A stretch of 64,000 bases of DNA, from the NCBI RefSeq assembly GCF_039555335.1, contig NC_092628.1, forward strand, positions 99,095,893-99,159,892, in the 5' to 3' direction. The notes beneath the pieces were generated by a model. It was given only the letters and a program-made list of their open reading frames with translations. It made no database searches and was not told the origin of the DNA. Of the stretch, positions 24,790 to 36,209 are shown piece after piece; position 1 is the stretch's first letter; each line of letters starts with the position of its first letter. This DNA is from Amphiura filiformis (Eukaryota > Echinodermata > Ophiuroidea > Amphilepidida > Amphiuridae). The position numbers and the translations under genes were made by a program.

Positions 24790-27700
24790 ATGGCTTCTGT
24801 ACAGGAGTTAAAAGCAGGTATTTAAATACATTTTCTATTTGTTGTTTGTTGTCCAATTATGTATGTTGAAAATTGCACATCAGCTATGTTCTCCAGTCTG
24901 GTTGGACCGACTGGTTGAACAAACAAACATTGTGACCTTGAAATTAATCTTACTGTCTTACATATAAATACCCTAGCAAGAATGAATTATGGAGCTGTTG
25001 TCATCATCCATTTTGGAACCATATCCATGTACTGTCCAATCCCAGTCATAACATGCATAGCAGTAATTGTTTTCATTTAGAATGTCCCAAAAAGTCATTT
25101 CACTTTTATGAGTTCTATATCTATAACATTAGTAAGCAGTTGTTAATTTAATCTTTGATGTTAGAGCTTTTAATTTTGTTGTATTGCTGATCAATATAAA
25201 TCATAGTTCAATTCCCGGGGGGGGGTTCTCAGTACAAATGACCATACGGGGACGTGCCGCAAATATGGGTAGCATTTTCAGCCTCTTGGTATATCAATGA
25301 CCCCTTTTTCAAAGCCTATTTTGGTATATGAATGGGTCCTTTTTCAAAATTTTCTCAATTTTTTCGAAAATAGCCCAATTTTTCATTAATTTAGCAAAAT
25401 TTAGCTAAAATTTTCCCAAAATTTTGGGAAAATTTGTAAAAACTAGGACAATTTGAGTTAAATTCGGCCGAAAATTTTGACTTTTGGTATATCAATGGGT
25501 CCAAATTTCTTGAAAAATTGGTATATTTATGGGTCCACTTTCAAATTCTCAGCGGCACGTCCCTACCAAAACCAAACTTGAGTACCCCCCCCCCGGGGTT
25601 CAATTTGAAGTTGTATTTATTGTTATCCTTTTGTTTGTCTTTGCAGTACTGAAAAGTACGTTGGAGAAGAGAGGTGTTCTTGGTCAAATCAAAGCACGGG
25701 TGCGAGCTGAGGTGTTCAGTGCACTGGATGATGAAACCGATCCACGTCCACCATTGTCAAATGAAAACATGTTAATTAACGAGTTAATTAGGGAATATCT
25801 GGAATTCAACAAATACAAATATACTACCTCAATATTAATGGCAGGTTTGTAGCTTTTCCCATTAATCATTTTTAAACCTTGATACTGTCACAAAGAGTGG
25901 ACCAAAATAACTTTGATAACGTGTTTCCTGCCAGTAACATTATTGCTGAAAGTTTTTTTGGTATTGATAAATAGTCAGGCTGTCTATAGCAACTAGTTAC
26001 AGTGGCGTACCGTGGCCGCCCCAACCCCGGGGGCTGAAGAAAATTAAATTTTGCCGCCCCTTCCTCAACAGCCCGAAAAGGTTGACCCAATTTTTTTCTC
26101 GGTCGCTTGAAAAAGTGAAGAGCAAAAAAAAAAAAAAAAAAAAAAGGATTTTAGGAGCTAGCGCCTAAAAGCAACCATTTTTAAATTTTTTATGCTTTTT
26201 CAATTTTTTGGCCCTTTTTTCATTGCTAATTGCTTTGTCACCCCATTTGTTTTTGCCGCCGTGTTTTTGCCGCCCTTCTTCTTCCGCCGCCCCTTCATTT
26301 TGGCCGCCCCCTACTTTGACCCCGGGGGGCTGGCGCCCCCAAAGCCCCCCGCAAAATACGCGCATGAGTTATATGAACATGCAGATTGGTCCCTCCCTTA
26401 CACCTCTGTGCAGATGCAACTCGCATTAGGCTTAACATGTAGAATAAACATTTATAGAACCCATAGATGGAATTAATATCAAAATTGAAATGGTCTATAA
26501 AACCAATTGTAACTCCTGAGACACCAATAAATTACCTTGGTACACTCAAGTTTCCCTAACGATAATTCCCTTCAGTATAAAAAGAAATCGCCACCACCCA
26601 CACTGTGGGTCCCACAGGCACAGATCCAGAAGCAGAGGCCTACCCCTTCCTACTAAAAAGAGGGTGAAAGAAAGAGAGAGAGATGTAACTGCTTTAATGT
26701 AAAATCTGTTCAGATACAGTGAAAATGTGTGATAATATTTATCCCTTTTCCCTCGCCACCCCCTCCCCCCACCCCCCATCAAATGGCCAATAGATTTATT
26801 TTCATTGGGCCTACATCTTCTCTCTCAATACTCAAATCCAGCATGGACCTATAGTAAGACCATGTTTGTGTTATGTTACTGTGATATTATATAACAGTTC
26901 AAGCATAGACCATCTAATGACTGATGGCCTATGGTTCAAGGAAGCTTAGAATAATGGTAAATCAATGATAGTTAAAACTATTTTGCTTTTGTGATATTCA
27001 ACAGAATCAGGTCAACCACAGACACCATTAGATAGGCAGTTTCTAGTTAATGAACTCAACATTACAGAAGATAGTACAACAGCACAAATGTAAGTCAACA
27101 TGGCCATTAAGAAATGTTTGCTTGTAACATTTTTTTATTTATCAATCAAAGAGTGTAAAATAACCAAAACAAAGTAAAGGTGTGAATTTGAATATAAAAT
27201 ATCACTGTATCACTACCTTCCAATGTGATGAATATGTTTAAAAAATTGTTATTTAGAGTATTTAGAAAAGTTTACACCCCTTCCAGCTCAAAATCCTGGG
27301 ATACAATTGACCACAATATGAAAATGTGCATCTTCCCTTTGCCATGTCTGACCAAAATTTTGGTCCATTTTGGCATTTATTTGTGGCCCTACTCATAAAT
27401 TGTCACCAGTTACATCCGGTCATTGGTATTAAATGTTTGATGACAATCTTGTGATGATTTGCAAGCTCCATGAAAACTTAATGTCGGGCCACCATTTGGT
27501 GGTTTTCAATAGAACTGGCTCAGTTCCCTCTGATCGCGACACCCGATATCGAGCGCTAAGCGCGAGAGGTGAGTGCGAAGCTCGAGACCGAGCGCGCCAG
27601 CATGAGCCGTGGTTTAGGAGTTGGATTGTCATCTGCATGGTACAGTACTGAGCACGTAACTAGTGCTACTTTTCAACATAAATCGTAAAGCAGCCTAGAA

Positions 27701-30555
27701 CATCTAAGGGTTAGGCTGGATATAAATTTAATAGCGAGTAGGCCTATGTGTGACATATTTAAAATGAACAACTTGCATAATAATTAGTAGCTGTCTTTTA
27801 CCTTTGCCTACAGACCATTGTTGTATGGAATCCTTAGTCATTTCCTTGAGCATAACTTGCCTTCATCATCATCATTGCCATCAGGGAAAGAACGGGCACT
27901 ACAGTCACATAGAGTATCAGCTACAAGACAGATTCATGGCAGACACCGATCACCTACCAGGGATATAGGTGTGTTAATTATACCAAAAATAAGTGATCGC
28001 TAATAGTGTACCAGGAAAAATCTGTAGGTTGGAGGATTAGTACAAACCCACCCCTTGGTAAAACCAGTCGGAGCAATTGCCAAATAAGGTGCAACTCTAC
28101 TAATCTTATTACAAGACTGTCCTACCCAAACCCTAACCCTAAACTCCGTAAACGAGGACTGGACTCAAGTCTAGCAAGTTGCACCCTATTCAATAATTGT
28201 ACCGACCAGTCTTACTGGGGGTTTGGTACAACCCCACCCTTTGGTAAGATATTGGTTAATCATATTAAATGTAAAATTGTAAATTCATACGTAGTGGTAT
28301 AATTTAAATTAGAAGAATTTTTTTACTTCAACACTACTTAAAATTTGATCGCTTATCGGGAGCGCTTTCACAGTACCGACTGCGTCCTCAGCCGGATGTT
28401 ATGGCTCTGATGGTTTATGGCTTGTTGACAACCTTCGATGACGTCACACTATTAGAAGATGACGTCAAAGGTGTTGTCCTCGTCCCCTGGTGGTCTTGGG
28501 TATGAGTAGGTTGTCCCAAACTGGATCTAAATCCAGTCCAGTGTCTCTGTTCAAGTTGGGTCCTTTTTTCCTGATGTGTATGGCTTCTAGGACCCTTCTG
28601 GATAATTCTTTGGGTTCTTTTTCCAACACATTTACGTTTTCCCAGTCTATTTGATGGGTGTTTTTGCTCCTGGAAATATGCTCATGTACAGCAGATTTGG
28701 AACCGGCAGCCTTTGATTTATGTTCAGATAGCCTTTTTTCCAACTTTCTACCTGTTTCACCAATGTACATAGCATCACAGTCTGAACAGGAGATTTCAGA
28801 GACGGTCCCTGACTGTTTTAATTTGTCTACTTTATCTTTCGGTGACACAAGTGTTTGCCGGAGTGTGCGGTATGGTTTAAAGGCTGTGGGAACACCTGCT
28901 GTTTTGAATGCTCGTAAGCTGCTCAAGTTCCTTCCAAGTAGGGTAAGGTTATTGTGACCCCCCTGGAAGTTTCACTATCCGGTTCGTCCTGTGAAGCTGA
29001 TTTTTCACGCTTCTCCTGGGCTCTGAAAAGGTCCAGTCGCGATAACCGCAGTTTCGAGCGCTCCTTTTACGTGTTCAATTTCTCAGCTCTATCCTCCGGA
29101 TCCGTAACAATTTCACTCCTATAAAGCAATGTCTTGATCACACTTAATTTGTGCTCCAGTGGGTGGTGGGAAGCGAAACTTAAATACTGGTCAGTGTGAG
29201 TTGGTTTTCTAAAGATCTTGACCTTCACACTGCCATCGCTAGCCTGCACGATCAGAGTGTCTAGGAAAGGAAGTTGCCCGTCTTCCTCTTCCTCTCTGGT
29301 GAACTTAATGTTATTATCTTGCGAATTTATGTGATCTGTAAATTCATCCACATGCGAAGTTTTTATAACGCAGAATGTGTCGTCGACATAGCGAACCCAC
29401 ATGCGTGGTGGATGAGGAGCGGATGACAAAGGTTCCAAATCTGCTGTACATGAGCATATTTCCAGGAGCAAAAACACCCATCAAATAGACTGGGAAAACG
29501 TAAATGTGTTGGAAAAAGAACCCAAAGAATTTTCCAGAAGGGTCCTAGAAGCCATACACATCAGGAAAAAAGGACCCAACTTGAACAGAGACACTGGACT
29601 GGATTTAGATCCAGTTTGGGACAACCTACTCATACCCAAGACCACCAGGGGGACGAGGACAACACCTTTGACGTCATCTTCTAATATTAGTGTGATGTCA
29701 TCGAAGGTTGTCAACTAGCCATAAACCATCAGAGCCACTCGGCTGAGGACGCAGTTGGTACTGTGAAAGCGCTCCCGGTAAGCGATCAAATTTTAAGTAG
29801 TGTTGAAGTCAAAAAATTCTTCTAATATTAAATGTACTTTAGGGGCTTGATGGAACTTTGAACTGACATGTTGTTCCACCTTCCAAAATTTAATCTTATT
29901 CTTAACAAATTTATAGAATAAAGTACAGTAAAATTAAGTATTTCTTGGCCAAACTGGAACAATATAAACGCTAGTGGCTCCGCGATAAACACACACGAAC
30001 ATAGCGCGATACAGAAGAAAGCATACACCAGTGGCATACACGCACCTTACATTGCATACACGCTTAGTACACTACATGGACCCAACGCGCATGTTCCAGT
30101 TTGGCCAAGAAATACTTAAATTTACTGTAGGAGAAAATTTTATTGAGACTCAGTGAGGTGCAATGTTGTCTGTTTGCTTTGAATAGAGATCAAATCTTTT
30201 TTTTTTTTTTATTTCAGGGAAATGTATATCAGTGCGTTCAAAATTAACTACAGTATAAATTTCATTTGAATGGGCACAGCAGTGATTCAAAGGATAAAGT
30301 GTGGGCGAGGCAAAAATGCTGATCAAACCAATCAAAGATATTGGAAATCAACCAATCAGGAGTAAGTTGGATTTACTTCTGCATCACACATGCATTTGTT
30401 TTGCTGTGTTCATTCAAATGAAATTCATACTAAAACAAGTTTGAACAATAATGAGAGCTTTATTGTTTGTTTTATCAATATTAACAGATTTTGATGACCC
30501 TACCAACAAGAGACTGTCAGAGGAACCTGTAGTAGTCAGAGGTGGGAGAAGGTAA
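24790..30555 (+). CDS. CEP20: Centrosomal protein 20 / FOR20 (FOP-related, LisH), 5 coding exons, 177 aa
   Basis: Exons: 24790-24817, 25647-25844, 27005-27089, 27814-27968, 30488-30555 (TAA at 30553). All junctions are GT/AG and phases join (534 nt). The protein is about the length of vertebrate FOR20/FOPNL (174 aa). The N-terminus MASVQELKAVLKSTLEKRG and the stretch LINELIREYLEFNKYKYT form the family's conserved block; residues about 50-80 are the LisH dimerisation motif, followed by ESGQP, LDRQFLVNEL and IPLLYGILSHFLE. Family members sit at centriolar satellites and basal bodies and are needed for ciliogenesis and satellite integrity. The tail after residue 120 is polar, Ser/Arg/His-rich and diverged. 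A 3' splice site (TTTACAG at 24776) lies 13 nt before the ATG, so at least one upstream non-coding exon is likely; I did not locate it. Intron 1 holds a short inverted-repeat element and intron 4 a Penelope-like element plus a hairpin MITE. Confidence 0.95.
25214..25598. mobile_element. Inverted-repeat element with 7-bp target duplication in CEP20 intron 1
   Basis: Ends CCCGGGGGGGGGTTCTCAGT and (inverted) CCCCGGGGGGGGGGTACTCA, with GGGACGTGCCGC and GCGGCACGTCCC further in, form imperfect inverted termini of about 47 bp. TTCAATT lies on both sides (25207-25213 and 25599-25605), a likely target-site duplication. The interior is made of repeats of TTGGTATATxAATGGGTCC and poly-T/A stretches with no coding capacity. 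Confidence 0.75.
25998..26370. repeat. GC-rich interspersed repeat (GGCCGCCCC/CCCCGGGGG)
   Basis: It starts CAGTGGCGTACCGTGGCCGC and ends GCCCCCCGCAAAATACGCGC. It contains repeated TTGCCGCC words and an A21 run at about 26124. It resembles a terminally degraded MITE, but I cannot show matching ends. Confidence 0.5.
28344..28396 (-). ncRNA. Putative hammerhead-ribozyme-like motif, left arm
   Basis: The minus strand reads CTGAGGA (28391-28385), a 6-bp stem CGCAGT/ACTGTG with loop CGGT, then GAAA-GCGCTCC, resembling the CUGANGA ... GAAA core. Penelope-like elements are known to carry hammerhead ribozymes in their terminal repeats. The fit is imperfect: the last stem base overlaps the G of GAAA, and I could not define stem III with certainty. 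Confidence 0.35.
29740..29790 (+). ncRNA. Putative hammerhead-ribozyme-like motif, right arm
   Basis: This is the inverted counterpart of the left-arm motif: CTGAGGA at 29743-29749, stem CGCAGT (29750-29755)/ACTGTG (29760-29765), loop TGGT, GAAAGCGCTCC from 29765. The stem is unchanged between the two arms while the loop differs by one base. The same reservations apply. Confidence 0.35.
29934..30129. mobile_element. Hairpin MITE with about 38-bp inverted ends
   Basis: TACAGTAAAATTAAGTATTT plus CTTGGCCAAACTGGAACA on the left matches, inverted, TGTTCCAGTTTGGCCAAG plus AAATACTTAAATTTACTGTA on the right with one indel. The middle is unrelated CpG-containing sequence. It is in CEP20 intron 4, directly beside the Penelope-like element. 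Confidence 0.8.
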
Positions 30556-30696
30556 CACAACTGGAATGGCAGTGAAAGAATTGTTGATTTAAAACTGTAC
30601 ATCATCAGATTCTGGCAATTTAATGTTACCTTGCTAAAGCAATCACATGGGGTGTTGACTGTTGTGCCAAGAACCTTTTCGAAGATCAAAATTATT

Positions 30697-30941
30697 TGTG
30701 ACATGATCAAGAGGAATGAGTCACATGTCGACCCTGGTCGAAAATGAGTTTTATATATGTTTCTAAAGAGGACACTTGGAGCTTTCAGAAACTGAAAACC
30801 CCATGTTGATACCACTTTTCTTTGCGAAGTTATGTCAATTTATCAATCGCTGAAAACAATGTAAAACAGAAGAACTTTCTTTGTCAATATCTCAAAATCA
30901 ATATTAGCGACATCTGACTCATTTCCCTTGATCGTGTCACA
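30697..30941. mobile_element. MITE with TGTGACATGATCAAGG ends, shortened copy
   Basis: Its left 60 bp and right 190 bp match the 518-bp element at 11841-12358, with about 270 bp of the interior missing. The inverted ends remain. It starts about 140 bp after the CEP20 stop codon, so it may be part of that transcript's 3' UTR. Confidence 0.8.
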
Positions 30942-31479
30942 TTTGTGAAAGAAGCCTAAGCTATCGTATTCTGAAGTGTCTTATTCTTTAAATTGCAAAA
31001 TGCATCTGATTGAGAGATGAGTCAACTACATGTAGAAAAATAATGGCAAAGAAGTTGCAAGTATCAACTTCAGTTCAGCACTTCAGCACTATAGGAATCA
31101 AGGTTAAGATAGAGAGGTGATATCTCCATTAGTATAGCATGAATCTACCCTTAGGCAATAGAAACAAATTAGTTTGATCTTTCAATCGACCATCAATGCT
31201 TGGTTGATCCTTATTATTTATGATATCAACGAATTGACTATTGTTGTGATAACATATGAATCTTTGCCTGTATTGGTATTGATATTAATATAAAGACTGC
31301 ACAAAAAGTAACACAGCTGTTATAAATACACCTATATATAGCGTCAGAACTTACAATAGTGTTCACAATATTTCAACATAGAAAGAAGGATGAATTATTT
31401 ATGTGCATTTTGATACCCCATTTGTCCAATGTCGTTCAATATTAACAACACAGCAGTGTTTTTAAAGAAAAATACCCGA

Positions 31480-32060
31480 ATTTAAAAGTTGCAGTTATTT
31501 GTATTGATTTGAAGTCAGCGCAGAGATAAATGGAGGGTTTTATGTGCCACAATGCTTGCGTAATAACCATTGATCGCTGTAAACTGCAACTTTTAAATTG
31601 ATTAAATTTTTAAACATAACAAGAGCAGTTATTGCCGCAAACTGGTGGACCGATCTAGGTGCCTACAATTTCATAAAATTACAATCTTTGTAAAATTAAT
31701 CACAAACGAAAATGTTATTTAGAAGGGTAGGTTTTCATTTAAAATGTAAATCCCTTTAATTGATTTGTCATTATTTTTACTTGAGCTACAGCTCAAAGAA
31801 AGTACACACCTGGTTCACTTAGGTCAAGTTAACGTTTTTTTTCTTTAAATAATGTTACCGTAATCAGAATGCAAATTTGCATATTAGTGCACACATGTGC
31901 CTAAAATTTCATAAAATTACAATCTTTGTAATTAATCAGAAGAGAAAATATTTGGATTCATTTAGAAGGATAGATTTTCAAAGTTCAAACCATTTAATTG
32001 AATTGTAATTATTGTACCTAGATGCAGTTTGATGAACGTATACAGCTGGTTTATTGACAT
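31480..32060. repeat. Inverted repeat followed by a tandem duplication
   Basis: AATTTAAAAGTTGCAGTTAT near 31480 pairs with AACTGCAACTTTTAAATTG near 31580. A segment from GTGCCTACAATTTCATAAAA at about 31660 recurs diverged from about 31891 (period about 232 bp). Confidence 0.6.
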
Positions 32061-33029
32061 TTAGTTAAATGCTATTATGTTCTATATATGTTAATAAAAA
32101 TGCAAAAAGTGCATACAAACTTACAAACTCTGCAAAGTTGCATAAATTACATAGATACACTGTAATTATATACCACTCTGCCCCCACGCCTGCTGCGCAC
32201 CCGCTCGCCCTGAGGCTTTCCCCTACAAGTGATCGAAAAGTTGTGGAGAAAGGGCGTTAACAGAGGTGTTGTATAGGGCAATAATTGTTTGATTTTTATC
32301 TCGCCTGATAAGGCAGGAGACTATGTAATCACTTTTCCGTATGTGTGTACATGTATGTAGGGGCGTGTGTGCATGCGTGCCAGCATTCTTGTGGGGTATT
32401 GGGTACGTACCACATACCCCTTGTGGGGAAGTATACTATATACTATGGTAAGTATATTAGGACCCCACAAGGAAGTTTCAGGACCCCACAAGGAGGTTTC
32501 CATTAGGGAATCTGGTACTACATGCACTAACACACAGTACCCCATATTCAGGTACCCCATATGTATCCTGGTGTGTGGGGGTGGGGGTGTGTGGGTATGT
32601 GACAATTTGGTTAAAGTTTTGATAAAATGCTCTCAGATGTACAGTTCAAATCCTATTGAAAGGAAACTTGGGCCATAGGTGAAGTATGAAGTTCTTTATG
32701 TTATGAAGTTGTGTCACATAATTTCAAGGTCACCATAGGTCATTTGAGGTCAAATATTTTCATAATATATTACCCTTATATGTATTTCGCCATGCTTTGA
32801 CGTATAAAGATGCAATTTTGAACAGTGATAGGGTGTTGAGCTGCTCAGTGATGGGGGAAGTGCGGGAGGGCAGGATGGGCAGTACAGGGGTGGGGAGGAA
32901 GGGGGTAAGGCAGAAGATAACAAGCAAAATACCCTGTGAAAAAATATCTGGAGATCCGTATGGGGGTACAGTGACGTAATTTGGTGGGGATTAGCGCGAC
33001 CAGAGGTTCTCGACTTGATTAGATTTTCA

Positions 33030-34285
33030 GGTCATTTTGGGGTCATCCGGCATCACCCAGGGGTCATCTGAAGTTAAATTACTAAAAACTGTCGTATGTG
33101 CATGAAACTTGGTGAGTACAGTCAACATTTAGAGCCAAATTTTTGGAAGGTCATTTCGGGGTCATCCAGGGTCATCTAAGGTCAACTTACTAAAAATGGT
33201 CGTATGGGCACGAAACTTGGTGGGTACAGTCAACATTTAGAGCTAAATTTTTGGAAGTTCATTTTGGGGTCATCCGAGGTCGCCCAGGGGTCATCTGAGG
33301 TCAAATGACTAAAAACTGTTGTATGGGCATGAAACTTGGTGTGTACAGTCAACATTTCGAGCCAAATATTTGGGAGGTCATTTCGGGGTCATCTGAGGTC
33401 AAATTACTCCAAACTATCGTATGGGCACGAAACTTGGTGGGTACAGTCGATATTTAGAGTAAAATTTTTGGAAGGTCACTTTGGGGTCATCCAAGGTCAT
33501 TCAGGGGTCATCTGAGGTCAAATGACTAAAAACTGTTGTATGGGCATGAAACTTGGTGGGTACAGTCAACATTTAGATCCAAATTTTGGAAGGTCATTTC
33601 GGGGTCATCTGAGGTCAAATTACTAAAACTGTTGTATGGGCACGAAACTTGGCGGGTACAGTCAACATTTATAGTAAAATTTTGGAAGGTCATTTTGGGG
33701 TCATCCAAGGTCATCCAGGGGTCATCTGAGGTCAAATTACTAAAAACTATCGTATGGGCACGAAACTTGGTGGGTACAGTCAACATTTAGAGTAAACATT
33801 TTGGAAGGTCATTTCGGGGTCATCTGATGTCAAATTACTAAAAACTGTCGTATGGGCACAAAACTTGGTGGGTACAGTCAACATTTAGAGCCACATTTTT
33901 GGAAGGTCATATTGGGGTCATCTGAGGTCAAATTACTAAAAACTGTTGTATGGGCACAAAACTTGGTGGGTACAGTCAACATTTAGAGTAAAATTTTTGG
34001 AAGGTCATTTTGGGGTCATCCGAGGTCACCCAGGGGTCATCTGAGGTCAAATTACTAAAAACTCGTATGGGCATGAAACTTGGTGGGTAAAGTCAACATT
34101 TCCCGCCAAATTGTTGGAAGGTCATCTGAGGTTACTACAAACTATTGTATTGTATGAGCACGAAACTTGTTGGGCACAGTCAACATTTAGAGTAAAAATT
34201 TTTGGAAGGTCATTTTGGGGTCATCCAATGTCATCCAGAGTCATCTGAGGTCAAATAACTAAAAACTGTCGTATGTGCATGGAAC
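33030..34285. repeat. GGTCA-rich minisatellite, about 12 units of 95-120 bp
   Basis: The unit contains ACTAAAAACTGTTGTATGGG, CATGAAACTTGGTGGGTACA, GTCAACATTTAGAGCCAAAT and TTTGGAAGGTCATTTCGGGG, followed by one to three GGGTCATC/AGGTCA blocks. GAAACTTGG-type anchors lie near 33103, 33208, 33330, 33428, 33547, 33643, 33759, 33857, 33957, 34074, 34160 and 34278. Unit length varies because the GGTCA block number varies. Isolated units occur at 34757-34836 and 54120-54290. Confidence 0.9.
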
Positions 34286-34756
34286 TTATACTATTTTTGT
34301 TTTTCCATTTTTATTCACCTGTACTTTGGCCTGGTGGAAAGGAAAAAAGAACATACAGGCATGCTCCACCAGACCCCATCTTAATTACGGTAACCAAGAT
34401 AGATACAAAGATACAATCTGTCCAGCAAAGGCAAGAAAAAAAATTTTCATTTAAAAACCAGACACAAAGGCCACCGTTGGGTCCCCCCTCCCACCATGGG
34501 TGGGCAGAATAAGCACCATAGTATACTAAGATGAAACAAATAATGTTGCTTACAAGTGAATCAATTAAATACAGATCAGGAATTTTCTACATAAAACAAA
34601 AATCCCACCAACCCCCCCCCCCCCCCAAACACACCCACCCACCCATCCCCCAAACACATATACATGTAGGACAAGTGACAAAACAAACCACAAATAACTT
34701 TCCCATATATATCAATACAATTAACATGGTCACAGTACAAAAACATGGTCCATGAA

Positions 34757-34836
34757 ATATGGGCATGAAACTTGGTGTGTACAGTCAACATTTAGAGCCA
34801 AATTTTTGGAATGTCATTTCGGGGTCACCATGGGTT
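34757..34836. repeat. Detached unit of the GGTCA minisatellite
   Basis: ATGGGCATGAAACTTGGTGT continuing to GGAATGTCATTTCGGGGTCA matches one unit of the array at 33030-34285, about 480 bp away. Confidence 0.85.
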
Positions 34837-35604
34837 GTTGCAGGTTCATTTAGGCCTACTTCTACCAAAAGTAATTTCGAAAGCAGACGGTCACGAAAGC
34901 AGGCGAGATTCGTGGTTCGAGAACCGCCTTGTTTTTGTGCAAAATTGAATGTTTGATTGATAACCACAAATTAATCCTAATAGCTTAGTCATTCACTGAA
35001 TTAATCCCTATTTAGACCTAGCATTGTTTTTTTAAAGACAGTTCTTGTTTCTTCTGTTATGATTTTTAGGGGGACGTTCCGGTCCGTTTCATTTACACTT
35101 TTTTACAGGCCTATTCAATTTATGCAAGACTTAGGCCCATCAGAGGTAGTAGCCAGCTTTCTTGGTCGGTGGGGGGTGTATAAGTTTCGGGGCAAAGACG
35201 AAAAAAAATGCCAGTTGCACCATTTTGACCAGGTATTTATATCAATGAGATACGTAGGCCTACTGAGGCGCTAATGTTATACCCTTATCTTATGTATAGG
35301 CCTACAGAAAAGTCTGTCGAGCTTTATAGGCCCTAATTAACAAAAAGGCCTGTGCGCAAAAAAAAATGCATTTTACACTGCCCCTGTATTTTTGCCCATG
35401 ATCTGGGTAAAAAAGGGCTTTATTTATAGGCCTAGTATTCAATTGTATTTTGGTAATGCTTTCTTTTACTAGGCCTATCATAGTTTTCTTGTAAAACTTT
35501 TTTGACTCCCCTCTTTTGAACCAATTTTTTTCGCCCCTGGTGCTTTAAACTTTTTGTGTCCCCTCACCACGCAGCTCACGTTTTGCCCTGCCCCCACAAA
35601 GTAA

Positions 35605-36165
35605 GGGACCGTTCACAAACACTTGTAGGCCTAAGGGGGGGGGGGGCTGATGCAAAAAAATTCATCGCGAAAATTTTTCGGGCCCCCCCTTTACAGACCT
35701 CAAAAATTTCAGGCCCCCCTTTTTGACATGAAAATTATGGGTCAACCCCATAGAAAACCAGCTTTGCAATGATTTTTCATCAAATATAGGCCTACCCCCT
35801 TTTTCATGCAAAATCGGGGACAAAATTTGGCCAAAAACAACCGGTAACCCCTTTTTTTGTGGTTTTCAATGACTAGAATTTCAAACACCCCTTAGGCCTA
35901 TCAATGACACTAAATATTAACATAAAATTCTAGATTTTCCCAAGTAGGGCCTACCCCTTTTATCCAAATTTCGCGGACAGTACAAATTAAATAGGCCCCC
36001 TACCCCTATTTTGCTGATTTCACTGTCAAATTTCACCGGGAATTTCACAGACCGTGCAAATTAAATAGGCCTACCCCCTATTTTGCCAATTTCGAGGTCC
36101 TTGCTACTGGTAAAAAAATAACCCCCTTTCCATTGCTTTCCGCGCAATTTGGTAACTCTCATGGT
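35605..36165. repeat. Interspersed repeat with GGGACCGTTCACAAACACTTGT start
   Basis: It begins AAGGGACCGTTCACAAACAC. Runs of GGGGGG and repeated phrases (TTTCAGGCCCCCCTTTTTGA; AAATAGGCCTACCCCCTATT) alternate with T-rich stretches. It is non-coding and probably a decayed transposon. Confidence 0.5.
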
Positions 36166-36209
36166 TGTCAAATTTTGTGTTGAGTTAGGGGCCGGGGAAG
36201 TGACAAGGC

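Larger units (their letters stand above)
28309..29825 (-). mobile_element. Penelope-like retroelement (RT + GIY-YIG) flanked by inverted arms
   Basis: On the minus strand, 29477-29067 encodes the C-terminal part of a Penelope-type reverse transcriptase (MWVRYVDDTFCV, LPFLDTLI, IFRKPTHTDQYL). After a frame lesion near 28930, 28926-28465 encodes the linker and GIY-YIG endonuclease (AFKPYRTLRQ, SCSDCDAMYIGETGRKLEKR, LSEHK, HIRKKGPNLNRD). This RT-then-GIY-YIG order defines Penelope-like elements. The last about 360 bp (28309-28678) are repeated inverted at 29471-29825, replacing the 5' half of the ORF; such inverted or rearranged ends are typical of the group. ATTAAATGTA occurs at 28264-28273 and 29827-29836 and may be a target duplication. 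It lies in CEP20 intron 4. It is defective, lacking the N-terminal RT half. Confidence 0.9.

Noticed and set aside
28465-28926. GIY-YIG nuclease as a host repair gene
   Set aside because: It is joined to Penelope-type RT sequence in the same strand and flanked by the element's inverted arms, so it belongs to the retroelement.
33030-34285. CRISPR-like or coding repeat array
   Set aside because: Units are contiguous and vary in length without unique spacers, and the frames (YGHETW repeats) are simply the satellite translated. The context is a eukaryotic intergenic region.
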